A DNA stretch of 64,000 nt. Origin: Peptoniphilus_A hominis (lineage in GTDB: Bacteria; Bacillota; Clostridia; Tissierellales; Peptoniphilaceae). Position 1 is the first letter of the stretch, and each line of letters starts with the position of its first letter. The position numbers were made by a program, and so were the translations under genes. Shown here piece after piece: positions 7,387 through 15,661 of this stretch. Below the pieces are notes generated by a model that saw nothing but the letters and a program-made list of their open reading frames with translations, was not told the DNA's origin and ran no database searches. The stretch lies in NCBI RefSeq assembly GCF_040096015.1, contig NZ_JBBMFO010000006.1, positions 4,392-68,391 on the forward strand. The letters are read 5' to 3'.

Positions 7387-10350
7387 ATGAAAAAGAAAGG
7401 GAAAGTAAACCCAAGAGATGTACCAAAGACCAAACTTATATCAGAAAAGAAAGAAGAAAGCAATGAAAAATTCAGTAGTACAGAGAGAACATCAGATTTT
7501 TCAAAAAAAGAAATTAATAAAGTAAAAAGCAGGAATAACATAGACAATAATGATGAAAACTCTAAGTATTATTCATCTCATTTGCAAGAAAATAGTCAGG
7601 ATTTACTCAACGAAAAAGATAAGTCAAATAGAGGAAGAAGACAAAGAAAAAACCATGAGGAAAAATTTTCAGAAACTTTCTATCATAATGAATATCAGCC
7701 AGAATATTCGCAACAGCAGCATAGAAAAATGGAAGAAAATGAGGAAAGTAGATATGGTGAATATCACGGGCAAGAAACAGAATATAGGCTAAGTAATTTT
7801 AAAGAAGATTTTAATGATGGAGTAATTTCAAATAACTCTAATATAAAAAGTAGCATTTCTCCTCAAAAAAATTGCAAGGGGGATAGTAATTTAAAATGGA
7901 AGAAAAACGTTGAGAGTGAAACTTTTAATGATGTGCCAGAGAAAAAAATAAGGAGATTTAGAAAAGAAGATAAGAATTTTAATAGAGAGGTAAGTTCAAC
8001 ATATGATCCATTATCACAGGACTCAGATAATGATGGTGTCATAGATCGCTATGACATGAACTTTAGTGATAGCAATGTATCCTATAGGGATACAAGAGAT
8101 GACTATAAGTATTTACCATCTTCTGATGTGCAAAGAAAAAATTGGGATGGTTATTCTATTCTTGGTAAGAAAGGGAAAGAAAGCTTTCAAAAAAACACCT
8201 TAAAAAAACTTTATCAATCTCAAAGTCAGTTTAAGGATAAAGGGGAAAAAGCAGAATTAAAATCTTTAAATGGGAAGTTTAGAAGAAAAGATCTATCATA
8301 TAAGGCAAATGAAGAAGATAAAAAAATAATTCAAGACCTGAATACTAATAAAAAACAAAATAGCAAATATTTCAAAGGCAAAGTTAGAAATTTAGAAGAA
8401 AAAAATATGCTAATGGGTAGGGTTTCTAGTGGGAAATTTAGACAGGATAGCCTATCTGAAGGATTTAAAAGTGAATCTGAAAAAAATAAAGATAAATATA
8501 ATATAAATAAAAAGAATCAAGAAAAAATAGGCACGAAAAAAGAAATCTTCAAACAGGAAAAAAACGTAATAAAAAATGAGAATCTTGAAGTAGATGAACT
8601 TGATTTAAATCATAGTGGAATTTCTAATAAAAACAAGGGAAAGAAAAGACAAATAAAAGACTCTTTTGATAATACTATAAAGAAAAGCAACTTTGATCCA
8701 AAGAAAGAATACACCAGGACAAAAAAAGAAGTACAGGATTCTAAAAATGTATCTGAAGAAAATAAGGTAGATACAAAAAATAAAACTAAATTCCATTCTA
8801 AAAAAGATAACAAAAGTGAAAAAGATAAGTTTTATAAAAAGGAAGAAAAAATATCAAAACTATATGAGAAAAAGAATAAAAAGGAAAAAGAGTTAATTAA
8901 GTATAAGAAAAAGTCAAAAAAATCGGGTTTAGAAAAACCTATTACTTTTGCGAGTGCTATGACGGCAAACTACCTATATAGTGGGAAAGATGATAATGCA
9001 GGCGTTAACGCTGCTTATAAGCTTAGTAGAACTACCGAAGCTATTGGCAGAGAAATTAGCCATCTTAGAAGAAAAAAACCTTTAAAAACTCAAAGAAAAA
9101 TAAAATCTTTAGAAGGAAAAATTTATAAGAAAGAAAGTAAACTCCTCTTTCAAAGAAATTTTGAAGAATTGAAGAAGACTAAAGCTTATCAAAACTCTAA
9201 TAAATTGAATCGATTTTTTATGAAAAAGAAGTTTCAGAGAGATTTTAGGAAGAAACACGGGGAAGGTTTAGTAAATAGAATAAAGAAATCTTTCGCTAAT
9301 ATTGGAAAGAAAACATTGGAAGTTTTAAAAAACAAAGGATATAAGCAAATTTTAATTGCCCTTTGTATTTTAGGACTTTTTTTTATGCTATTTCAAGGAA
9401 TTAGCAATGTTGGCAGTCTTACTTCAGGATTAACAAGTAATGTTATAGCTACAAGCTATCTATCAAAAGAAGAAGTTTTAATGGATATTAATAATGAATT
9501 TACAAGTTATGAATATGCATTACAAGATGAAATAGATAGTATTAAAGAAAATTATCCAAATTATGATGAATATCATATAAAAGGAGATTCTGTTGGTCAT
9601 GATCTACACGAGCTTTTTAGCTATTTAACAGCAAGATATGGAGAGATTAAGTCAGCTGAAGAGATACAAAAAGAATTAAAAAAACTATTTAATCAAATGT
9701 ATGAGAAAAAATATACTTCAAAGTCTATTACAAAATATGACAGTGAAGGAAATCCATATACCTATAGAATTCTAACATTAACTATAAAAAAGAAAAGTAT
9801 TGATGAAATAGCAAGAGAAGAATTTGCAAACTATGAAACAAATATGGCTCATTATTTAGCATTACTTGATAGTCAGGGAAATATGAGTGGATATTTTGGA
9901 TCAAGCTATGGGAACTTGGGAGAGATTATAGACAATCCAAACTTTGGAAATCCCGGTCTTGCTTTTGATTCTGAAACTGCCAAAGCCTTATTTAATGAAG
10001 CAGAAAAACATATAGGCAAAAGATATGTGTTTGGAGCAAGTGGACCATCTAACTTTGACTGTTCAGGTTTTGTATGTTGGTCATTTACAAAGTCTGGTGT
10101 AAAGAGAATGCCAAGAACTACAGCTTGGCTTATTTATAAAAACTATTGTAATCCAATATCTCCAAGCGAGGCAAAACCTGGGGATATTATTTTCTTTAAA
10201 GGCACATATAATTCCGGTACGCCAATTTCTCACGTAGGGATATATGCCGGAAATGGAATGATGCTCCATGCAGGAGATCCTATCCAATATACCAGTATAA
10301 ACTCAAAATATTGGAAAAATCACTTTTATTCCTTTGGTAGACCAAAATAA
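7387..10350 (+). CDS. CD1108-family protein: NlpC/P60 cell-wall hydrolase with a long charged cytoplasmic region
   Basis: A 987-residue protein. Residues 1 to about 560 are extremely Lys/Glu/Asn/Ser-rich and of low complexity. They contain a calcium-loop-like motif, DPLSQDSDNDGVIDRYD, at 207-223. A conserved segment (ITFASAMTANYLYSGKDDNAG) precedes one membrane helix at about 655-675. The extracellular part ends in an NlpC/P60 domain (about 870-987) with the catalytic triad visible as Cys892 in DCSGF, His949 in SHVGIY and His961 in LHAG. It should open peptidoglycan for the mating channel, like VirB1/CwlT. The length of the intracellular region is unusual and its role unknown. Confidence 0.88.
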   Translation: MKKKGKVNPRDVPKTKLISEKKEESNEKFSSTERTSDFSKKEINKVKSRNNIDNNDENSKYYSSHLQENSQDLLNEKDKSNRGRRQRKNHEEKFSETFYHNEYQPEYSQQQHRKMEENEESRYGEYHGQETEYRLSNFKEDFNDGVISNNSNIKSSISPQKNCKGDSNLKWKKNVESETFNDVPEKKIRRFRKEDKNFNREVSSTYDPLSQDSDNDGVIDRYDMNFSDSNVSYRDTRDDYKYLPSSDVQRKNWDGYSILGKKGKESFQKNTLKKLYQSQSQFKDKGEKAELKSLNGKFRRKDLSYKANEEDKKIIQDLNTNKKQNSKYFKGKVRNLEEKNMLMGRVSSGKFRQDSLSEGFKSESEKNKDKYNINKKNQEKIGTKKEIFKQEKNVIKNENLEVDELDLNHSGISNKNKGKKRQIKDSFDNTIKKSNFDPKKEYTRTKKEVQDSKNVSEENKVDTKNKTKFHSKKDNKSEKDKFYKKEEKISKLYEKKNKKEKELIKYKKKSKKSGLEKPITFASAMTANYLYSGKDDNAGVNAAYKLSRTTEAIGREISHLRRKKPLKTQRKIKSLEGKIYKKESKLLFQRNFEELKKTKAYQNSNKLNRFFMKKKFQRDFRKKHGEGLVNRIKKSFANIGKKTLEVLKNKGYKQILIALCILGLFFMLFQGISNVGSLTSGLTSNVIATSYLSKEEVLMDINNEFTSYEYALQDEIDSIKENYPNYDEYHIKGDSVGHDLHELFSYLTARYGEIKSAEEIQKELKKLFNQMYEKKYTSKSITKYDSEGNPYTYRILTLTIKKKSIDEIAREEFANYETNMAHYLALLDSQGNMSGYFGSSYGNLGEIIDNPNFGNPGLAFDSETAKALFNEAEKHIGKRYVFGASGPSNFDCSGFVCWSFTKSGVKRMPRTTAWLIYKNYCNPISPSEAKPGDIIFFKGTYNSGTPISHVGIYAGNGMMLHAGDPIQYTSINSKYWKNHFYSFGRPK

Positions 10351-10367
10351 GGGGGGAGTAAAAATCT

Positions 10368-10625
10368 ATGAATAAAAAATTAATCAGAAACATAGAAAAA
10401 CAGAAGAATTTAAGAAAGAAAAAAGAAGAAATTGAAATAGAACTTCAGTTATTAGTAGAGGAACAAGAAGAAATAGAAAATTTAGAGGTCATCAAGGAAT
10501 TTCGAAGTCAAAAAATATCTCTTGATGAATTTTTATTTATTGTTAGAAAAAATAAGGAAGAAGAAAATAGAGAAAGACAAGAACTTAAAAGAAAAGATAC
10601 AAATGAAAGTGAGGAAAATTTATGA
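10368..10625 (+). CDS. DUF4315-like small coiled-coil protein
   Basis: An 85-residue, highly charged protein that is almost entirely predicted coiled coil (IEKQKNLRKKKEEIEIELQLL), followed by SLDEFLFIVRKNK. Size, coiled-coil character and placement between CD1108- and CD1107-type genes match the DUF4315 family of clostridial ICEs, whose function is unknown. A GGGGGGAG ribosome site precedes the ATG. The stop overlaps the next start by four bases (ATGA). Confidence 0.75.
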   Translation: MNKKLIRNIEKQKNLRKKKEEIEIELQLLVEEQEEIENLEVIKEFRSQKISLDEFLFIVRKNKEEENRERQELKRKDTNESEENL

Positions 10626-12976
10626 AAAAAATAACAAGTGGAATTTTAGCTGTGATAATGCTACTTGTAAGTCTAGTGAATATAGTGGCTGTAAGTCCTG
10701 TATATGCAAGTACAGATTATAAGGTAGAGTGGACGGAAGATGATTTTATGTATTCCTCTGAGGGAAATATAATTGCCTTTAGTGATAAGGGCTTAGAAAA
10801 GAAAGAAAAGACAAATATTCTAGTATTTCCTGAAGGAACGAAATCTATAAATGGAAATTATTCTTTAAGTCATTCAAATGATGAACTTAGATATAAAAGA
10901 GAATTTGGACGTGGCAAACATTGGGATAAAGTAATTATTCCTGATTCTGTTAAGCATTTAGGTTATGCTGCCTTTTACGAAGCAAGTATAGATGAAGTAA
11001 AACTGTCAAATAGTCTAACTTATCTTGGTGGTTTAGCATTTTTCAATTGTGGACTTAGAGAAGTAACTTTACCTGATACTTTGGTAAATATTGAACATAA
11101 TGCTTTTGAAAGAAATAACCTTCAAGAATTAACTATACCTAAGTCTGTGAAGACAATTGAACAGTATGCTTTTTCAAGAAATAAATTGCACACTATAAAA
11201 GTTTTAGGCAATCCAAATATTAACAGTAAGGGAGTATTCCATAATCAAGAAGTTGAGTATAGACCAAAACAAAATCCATTTTACGAAAATCATTTTGGTT
11301 TCAACGGAAATCAAGGATTCAAATTTATTCCTAATGGATTGAGGTATGAAAATGGAGAGTTTGTCTTTGATAAGAATGTAGATAGTGTAGAAGTTGAATT
11401 TGATTATAACAATGATATGTATCAAGGAAAGATGACTATATACAATCCAAATAAATATTCCATTGATACTCAAACAGATTTAACAGGACAAGATATTGAT
11501 GAAAAGGACAATAAGATTGATGATTTAACTAAAAACATTAAGGATTTAGAAAATCAGATCAAAGATTTAAATGATAAAAAACAAGAAGACCAATCAAAGA
11601 TAGATGAGTTAAAGGAAAAGTTAGAATCTTGCAAAGATAATGGAGAGAAACTAAAACAAGAAAAAGCTAAGCTAGAAGAAGAGATTAGAAATAAAGATAA
11701 TAAGATTGCTCAATTGAATAAAGAAATTGAGGAACTTAAAAATTCTAATAATGATGAACTAATAGCAGAAATTACTCAGCTTAAAGATGAATTAAAAAGA
11801 TTACAAGATGAAAATGCAAAACTAAAAGAAGATTATTCATCTACAAAATGGGAGTTAGAGGCTGAGAAAGAAAAGACCGATAAAAACGAAAATAAAATCA
11901 AAGAAATGCAAGAAAAGCTCGAGTCTTTAGAAGGAGAACTTGCAAAGAAGACTAAAGAAATTGAGGATAAAGATAATAAAATTAAGGGTTTGGAAAAAGC
12001 TCTTGATGAAAAAGATACTAAGATAAAAAACTTAGAGTCTAAAAGGAAAGAGACAGAAAATTCTAAGTCAGAATGCTGTAAGAAAATTGAACAGCTTCAA
12101 AAGTCTATTGATAGTTTAAAAGAAACTTCTGAAAATACAAAAAAAGAATTAGAAGAGAAGATTAAAGAACTAGAAGAAAAACAAAAAGCTTCTGAAGAAG
12201 AAATTAAAAAGCTAAAAGAAGATTTAGATAAGAAAATTGAAGAAGCAAAGAAGTTAATCGAGGAAGCAAATAAAAAATCGAAAGAAGAACTTGAGAAACA
12301 AGCTAAAGATGAAAAAGACAAAAATCTAAACCAAGACTTATCTAAGAAATTAGATGAACTTCTAAAACTCCAAAAAGAAAATAAAGAGAAGAAAGAAGAT
12401 AAGAAATCTCAAGATAAGAAGTGGGACGAAACTTTGAAAGCTGATGACAAGAATATCCTAAATCAATTTGATCTTAACAAGATGAAAAAGCAAGAGGAAC
12501 AACAAGGCAAAAAACAAGTTAAAGATGAAAAAGAATTTGCAGTTTTCCAAGTAGACAAAAACTTTTATAACATTATCAACAAAGATGGTAAGACAACAGT
12601 ATATATGGATGTAAAGACTTATGTAGATCAAGGAAGAACTATGATTCCAGTAAGATATATTGCTTATACTCTAGGTTTTAATGTTGAGTATGACAACTCT
12701 ACTCGTGAAGCTATTTTCTCAAATAAAGAGAATAATATCTTAGCAAAAAAGACATTAAGACTAAATATTGATACTGGTGTCATGAAAGATTCAGATGGAA
12801 AGGTCTACAATTCAGATGTTAAGCCAGTTATTATAAATGGAAGAATTCATGCTTCAATTTCAAATATTGCTAAAGCTTTTGGAGCAAGTCATGGAGATAT
12901 TAAAGATGGCAAAAATCAAACAATAGAATGGGACAATACTAGAAAAGCAGTCTATGTATTTAAAAATGTAAAATAA
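10622..12976 (+). CDS. secreted leucine-rich-repeat / coiled-coil surface protein with copper-amine-oxidase-like C-domain
   Basis: A 784-residue exported protein. A signal peptide spans about 1-30 (ending VSPVYAST). Residues about 95-195 hold BspA-type LRR_5 repeats (VIIPDSVKHLGYAAFYEA, VTLPDTLVNIEHNAFERN, LTIPKSVKTIEQYAFSRN). A very long coiled coil spans about 285-600. The C-terminus (about 640-784) resembles the copper-amine-oxidase N-terminal-like domain (MIPVRYIAYTLGFNVEYD), a common surface module in Peptoniphilaceae and clostridia. There is no LPXTG anchor. It is co-encoded with the transfer genes, so a role in adhesion or mating-pair contact is plausible but inferred. Confidence 0.82.
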   Translation: MKKITSGILAVIMLLVSLVNIVAVSPVYASTDYKVEWTEDDFMYSSEGNIIAFSDKGLEKKEKTNILVFPEGTKSINGNYSLSHSNDELRYKREFGRGKHWDKVIIPDSVKHLGYAAFYEASIDEVKLSNSLTYLGGLAFFNCGLREVTLPDTLVNIEHNAFERNNLQELTIPKSVKTIEQYAFSRNKLHTIKVLGNPNINSKGVFHNQEVEYRPKQNPFYENHFGFNGNQGFKFIPNGLRYENGEFVFDKNVDSVEVEFDYNNDMYQGKMTIYNPNKYSIDTQTDLTGQDIDEKDNKIDDLTKNIKDLENQIKDLNDKKQEDQSKIDELKEKLESCKDNGEKLKQEKAKLEEEIRNKDNKIAQLNKEIEELKNSNNDELIAEITQLKDELKRLQDENAKLKEDYSSTKWELEAEKEKTDKNENKIKEMQEKLESLEGELAKKTKEIEDKDNKIKGLEKALDEKDTKIKNLESKRKETENSKSECCKKIEQLQKSIDSLKETSENTKKELEEKIKELEEKQKASEEEIKKLKEDLDKKIEEAKKLIEEANKKSKEELEKQAKDEKDKNLNQDLSKKLDELLKLQKENKEKKEDKKSQDKKWDETLKADDKNILNQFDLNKMKKQEEQQGKKQVKDEKEFAVFQVDKNFYNIINKDGKTTVYMDVKTYVDQGRTMIPVRYIAYTLGFNVEYDNSTREAIFSNKENNILAKKTLRLNIDTGVMKDSDGKVYNSDVKPVIINGRIHASISNIAKAFGASHGDIKDGKNQTIEWDNTRKAVYVFKNVK

Positions 12977-12990
12977 GAAAGGATAGAAAA

Positions 12991-13854
12991 ATGAATAAGA
13001 GTATTAAACGAGGAGTAGCCATAGCGTTACTCCTTTTTACATTTACAGTACCAGCAACTACATTTGCGATGACAAATGAAGATCAAATAGAAAGTCAAAA
13101 CGAATCAATCTATGAACCACAAAAAGAAGAATTTGAAAAAATGTTGAAAGATGATGTTTTTACACCATCAAAAGAAGAGATTCCTTATCAAGATGTTCCA
13201 AGAATACCAGGAAATATAAGTGAAGCAAACAAGCCTTCAAATAATACTCCTAAGAAAACACCACTTGTAAAAGGTGGTAATACTAAGGCAGTAAATAATC
13301 TTGCGACACAAGAAAATAAGGCAAGAGGTTCAGTAATTGAGAATGTAGATAGGAATGGAAAAGATATTACACCAAGTGGAGATACAGAAAAAGATAAAGA
13401 AAATCCAGTAGATGTAAGACAATTTTTAACATTTCAAACTAAAAGTGGAAAAACTATGCACCTCATTGTAGATCATTCGGAAAATCAAGAAAATGTACAA
13501 TTACTAACAGAAGTTGGAGAACAAGATCTACTAAATATGATTGAAGGAGAAAGTGAAGCAAAGCCAAAAGAAGAAGTAGTAAAAAAAGAAGAACCGGTGG
13601 AGGAAAAACCGAAGAAAGAGGAGAAAGAAGAAAAGAAATCAGGGATAGGACTTTATTTATTTATGGGTTTAATTATTGTTGGTGTAATGGGTGCAGGATA
13701 TTACTTCAAAATCTATAAAAAAAATGAAGAAGCAAGTTTTGAAGATGAGCAAGATTATAATGAATTAGAAGATGATTATGAATCTGAAGGGGAGGATTAT
13801 GATCTTGAAGATAAGGAAGATACAGAAATTATTCCAGATGAAGATGAATTTTAA
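12991..13854 (+). CDS. CD1107-family mobile-element membrane protein (DUF4366-like)
   Basis: A 287-residue protein with an N-terminal signal or anchor segment (VAIALLLFTFTVPATTFA), a Pro/Lys-rich extracellular spacer, and a conserved core (FQTKSGKTMHLIVDHS, NVQLLTEVGEQDLLNMI). A membrane helix at about 218-240 (GLYLFMGLIIVGVMGAGYYF) precedes an extremely acidic cytoplasmic tail. This layout is diagnostic for CD1107/DUF4366 proteins in Tn1549-type ICEs, whose molecular role is unknown. It is the last gene of the transfer operon before the AbiE promoter. Confidence 0.85.
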   Translation: MNKSIKRGVAIALLLFTFTVPATTFAMTNEDQIESQNESIYEPQKEEFEKMLKDDVFTPSKEEIPYQDVPRIPGNISEANKPSNNTPKKTPLVKGGNTKAVNNLATQENKARGSVIENVDRNGKDITPSGDTEKDKENPVDVRQFLTFQTKSGKTMHLIVDHSENQENVQLLTEVGEQDLLNMIEGESEAKPKEEVVKKEEPVEEKPKKEEKEEKKSGIGLYLFMGLIIVGVMGAGYYFKIYKKNEEASFEDEQDYNELEDDYESEGEDYDLEDKEDTEIIPDEDEF

Positions 13855-14102
13855 TCTTCTCAATGATTTAAGCAGTAGATTAAGGAAAACAATAAACTCA
13901 ATTATCGTATAAATTTATAAACATACGATAGAAAAGTACAACTACAATTCTGGAACTTTAATAAAAAACGATGAACAAAACGACAGCCCAAACTTAATAT
14001 ATAAGGAAAGCTAAGTAGAAATGATGGATTATATAATTAAGAATTCGCTGATATTAAATTTCTTGATAATTTTGAAATAAATTGGGCTAGAAATTCAAAT
14101 GT
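13855..14102 (+). other. non-coding gap between the transfer operon and the AbiE promoter
   Basis: About 250 bases of A/T-rich sequence with many stops in all frames. I see no convincing gene, tRNA or strong terminator here. It serves only to separate the CD1107 gene from the separately promoted AbiE pair. Confidence 0.4.
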
Positions 14103-14153
14103 TTGTTGCAAACACACTTATAAAAGTATATAATATAAGTGTAAACGCAACAA
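14103..14153 (+). promoter_or_regulatory. AbiE promoter inside a large interrupted palindrome (probable AbiEi operator)
   Basis: The -35 box TTGCAA (14106-14111) and -10 box TATAAT (14129-14134) are 17 bases apart. Two nested inverted repeats share one exact centre at 14128: ACACTTATA (14114-14122) with TATAAGTGT (14134-14142), and TTGTTGC (14103-14109) with GCAACAA (14147-14153). The arms cover both promoter boxes. AbiEi antitoxins are known to repress their own operon by binding inverted repeats in the promoter, so this is very probably the operator. Confidence 0.85.
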
Positions 14154-14166
14154 GGGGATGAATATA

Positions 14167-14760
14167 ATGAATTATAGAAAGCAAATTGAAATACATCTAA
14201 AAAAATCAGGTGGAATTATAACATCTGCTTATTGCAGAGAAAATAACATACCTACAGTATATTTAAGTAGACTAGCAAAAGAGGGAAAATTGTTTAGAGT
14301 TCAAAAAGGAATATATATTATTGAAGAAAGTGATTACGATGATTACTATTTTTTTCAATATCAGTATAGAAAGGCGATATTTTCCTATGAGACAGCTTTG
14401 TTCCTACTTGGGGTAACGGATAAAATTCCATGGAGAAAAGATGTTACAGTATACAATGGATATAAATTTAATGAGAAGCAAGATACACTTAATATCAATT
14501 ATGTAAAAAAATCTATTTATAATCTAGGAATTATACAGAAAAAAACAATGTTTGGAAACATTGTGAATGTTTACTCCTATGAAAGAATACTTTGTGATTT
14601 TATTTATAACAAAGAAAAAATGGATACTGAAGTTTATGTAAAACTCATTCGTTCCTATTCTAAATATAAGGATAAGGATATACATTCTCTATATGAAATA
14701 GCAAGAAAAATGGGAATAGAAGATAAAGTAAAGGAAGTTATGGAGGTGGTATATGAATAA
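14167..14760 (+). CDS. abiEi: AbiEi antitoxin / autorepressor (type IV toxin-antitoxin)
   Basis: About 197 residues. The N-terminal winged-helix segment (SGGIITSAYCRENNIPTVYLSRLAKEGKLFRVQKGIYI) is the classic AbiEi DNA-binding head. The C-terminal domain has YETALFLLGVTD and YERILCDFIY, as in AbiEi proteins. An ATG at 14158 abuts the AAGGGG ribosome site with no spacing, so I prefer the in-frame ATG at 14167, nine bases downstream of it. The family counteracts AbiEii and represses the operon. It overlaps the toxin gene by eight bases. The pair gives plasmid or ICE maintenance and, in some hosts, abortive phage defence. Confidence 0.88.
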   Translation: MNYRKQIEIHLKKSGGIITSAYCRENNIPTVYLSRLAKEGKLFRVQKGIYIIEESDYDDYYFFQYQYRKAIFSYETALFLLGVTDKIPWRKDVTVYNGYKFNEKQDTLNINYVKKSIYNLGIIQKKTMFGNIVNVYSYERILCDFIYNKEKMDTEVYVKLIRSYSKYKDKDIHSLYEIARKMGIEDKVKEVMEVVYE

Positions 14761-15592
14761 AGCAAAGTTAACCGCCATTTGTCATAATATAAGTAAAGAA
14801 TCAGGACTCCCATTTAATTCAGTAATGTTATATTATTTTTTGGAGAGCATATTAAAAAAATTAGCACAGAGTAAGTATCATGAAAAATTTATTTTTAAAG
14901 GAGGTTTTCTTTTATCAAATGTAGTAGGCATAGATTCAAGAAGTACAGTAGATATAGATTTTCTTTTAAGAAATATGCATTTATCAGAAGAAAATGTATT
15001 AAAAACAATACAAGAATCACTAGAAGCAAGTTATTCAGATGATATATCCTATAAAGTACATGGAATAAGTAAAATCAAGGAAGATGACCAGTATGGAGGG
15101 TTTCGTGTAAGTATACTTTGTAGGATGGAGAATATAAGACAAATTGTACCTCTTGATATTGCAACAGGTGATGTTATCACACCACATCCCATAGATTACA
15201 AATATATAAGTGCTTTTGGGCAAGAAGATATTTTAATTAAAGCCTATCCTATTGAAACAATTGTGGCAGAAAAAATTCAAACAATATACTCTAGGGGGTT
15301 TTTAAATAGCAGAAGTAAGGATTACTACGATCTTTATATAATTTATAAATTAAAAGATAAAGAAGTTGATACCAAGATATTAAAAGAAGCATGTATTAGA
15401 ACTTTTGATTATAGAAAAGCGGAGTTTGATATAGATAAAATCATCAGTTTAATGAGAATGTTAAAAACAGATCAAGCTTTTTTAGATAGATGGAATTCTT
15501 ATTCGAAGAAAAATCTTTATGCTAGAGATATAAAGTTTGAAGATGTAATAGATAATGGAATAAATATTATAGATAAAATAAAAAATCAGTAG
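14753..15592 (+). CDS. abiEii: AbiEii nucleotidyltransferase toxin (type IV toxin-antitoxin)
   Basis: A 279-residue protein of the AbiEii/AbiGii (DUF1814) nucleotidyltransferase family. The core motif is visible as FKGGFLLS (Gly50-Gly51) followed by STVDIDFLLR with Asp67 and Asp69. Downstream come IVAEKIQTIYSRG and RSKDYYDLYIIYKL, which carry the conserved Lys and the DxxDL-type segment. Family members transfer nucleotides to RNA targets and are bacteriostatic until neutralised by AbiEi. All key residues appear intact, so the toxin is probably active. A terminator follows 11 bases after the stop. Confidence 0.9.
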   Translation: MNKAKLTAICHNISKESGLPFNSVMLYYFLESILKKLAQSKYHEKFIFKGGFLLSNVVGIDSRSTVDIDFLLRNMHLSEENVLKTIQESLEASYSDDISYKVHGISKIKEDDQYGGFRVSILCRMENIRQIVPLDIATGDVITPHPIDYKYISAFGQEDILIKAYPIETIVAEKIQTIYSRGFLNSRSKDYYDLYIIYKLKDKEVDTKILKEACIRTFDYRKAEFDIDKIISLMRMLKTDQAFLDRWNSYSKKNLYARDIKFEDVIDNGINIIDKIKNQ

Positions 15593-15602
15593 AGCTATAA
15601 AA

Positions 15603-15638
15603 AAATGAGGGATTGAAAATTTAATCTCTCATTTTTTT
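15603..15638 (+). terminator. Rho-independent terminator after the AbiE pair
   Basis: A 12-bp stem (AAATGAGGGATT at 15603-15614, AATCTCTCATTT at 15623-15634, one G-T wobble) with an 8-base loop runs into a T-rich tract. It closes the AbiE transcript before the topoisomerase gene. Confidence 0.85.
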
Positions 15639-15661
15639 ATTAAAAAACTAAAGGAGGAAAA

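Noticed and set aside
10522..10722. 66-codon plus-strand frame overlapping DUF4315 and the LRR protein
   Set aside because: It lies out of frame across the end of one gene and the signal peptide of the next and has no ribosome site; it is a shadow.
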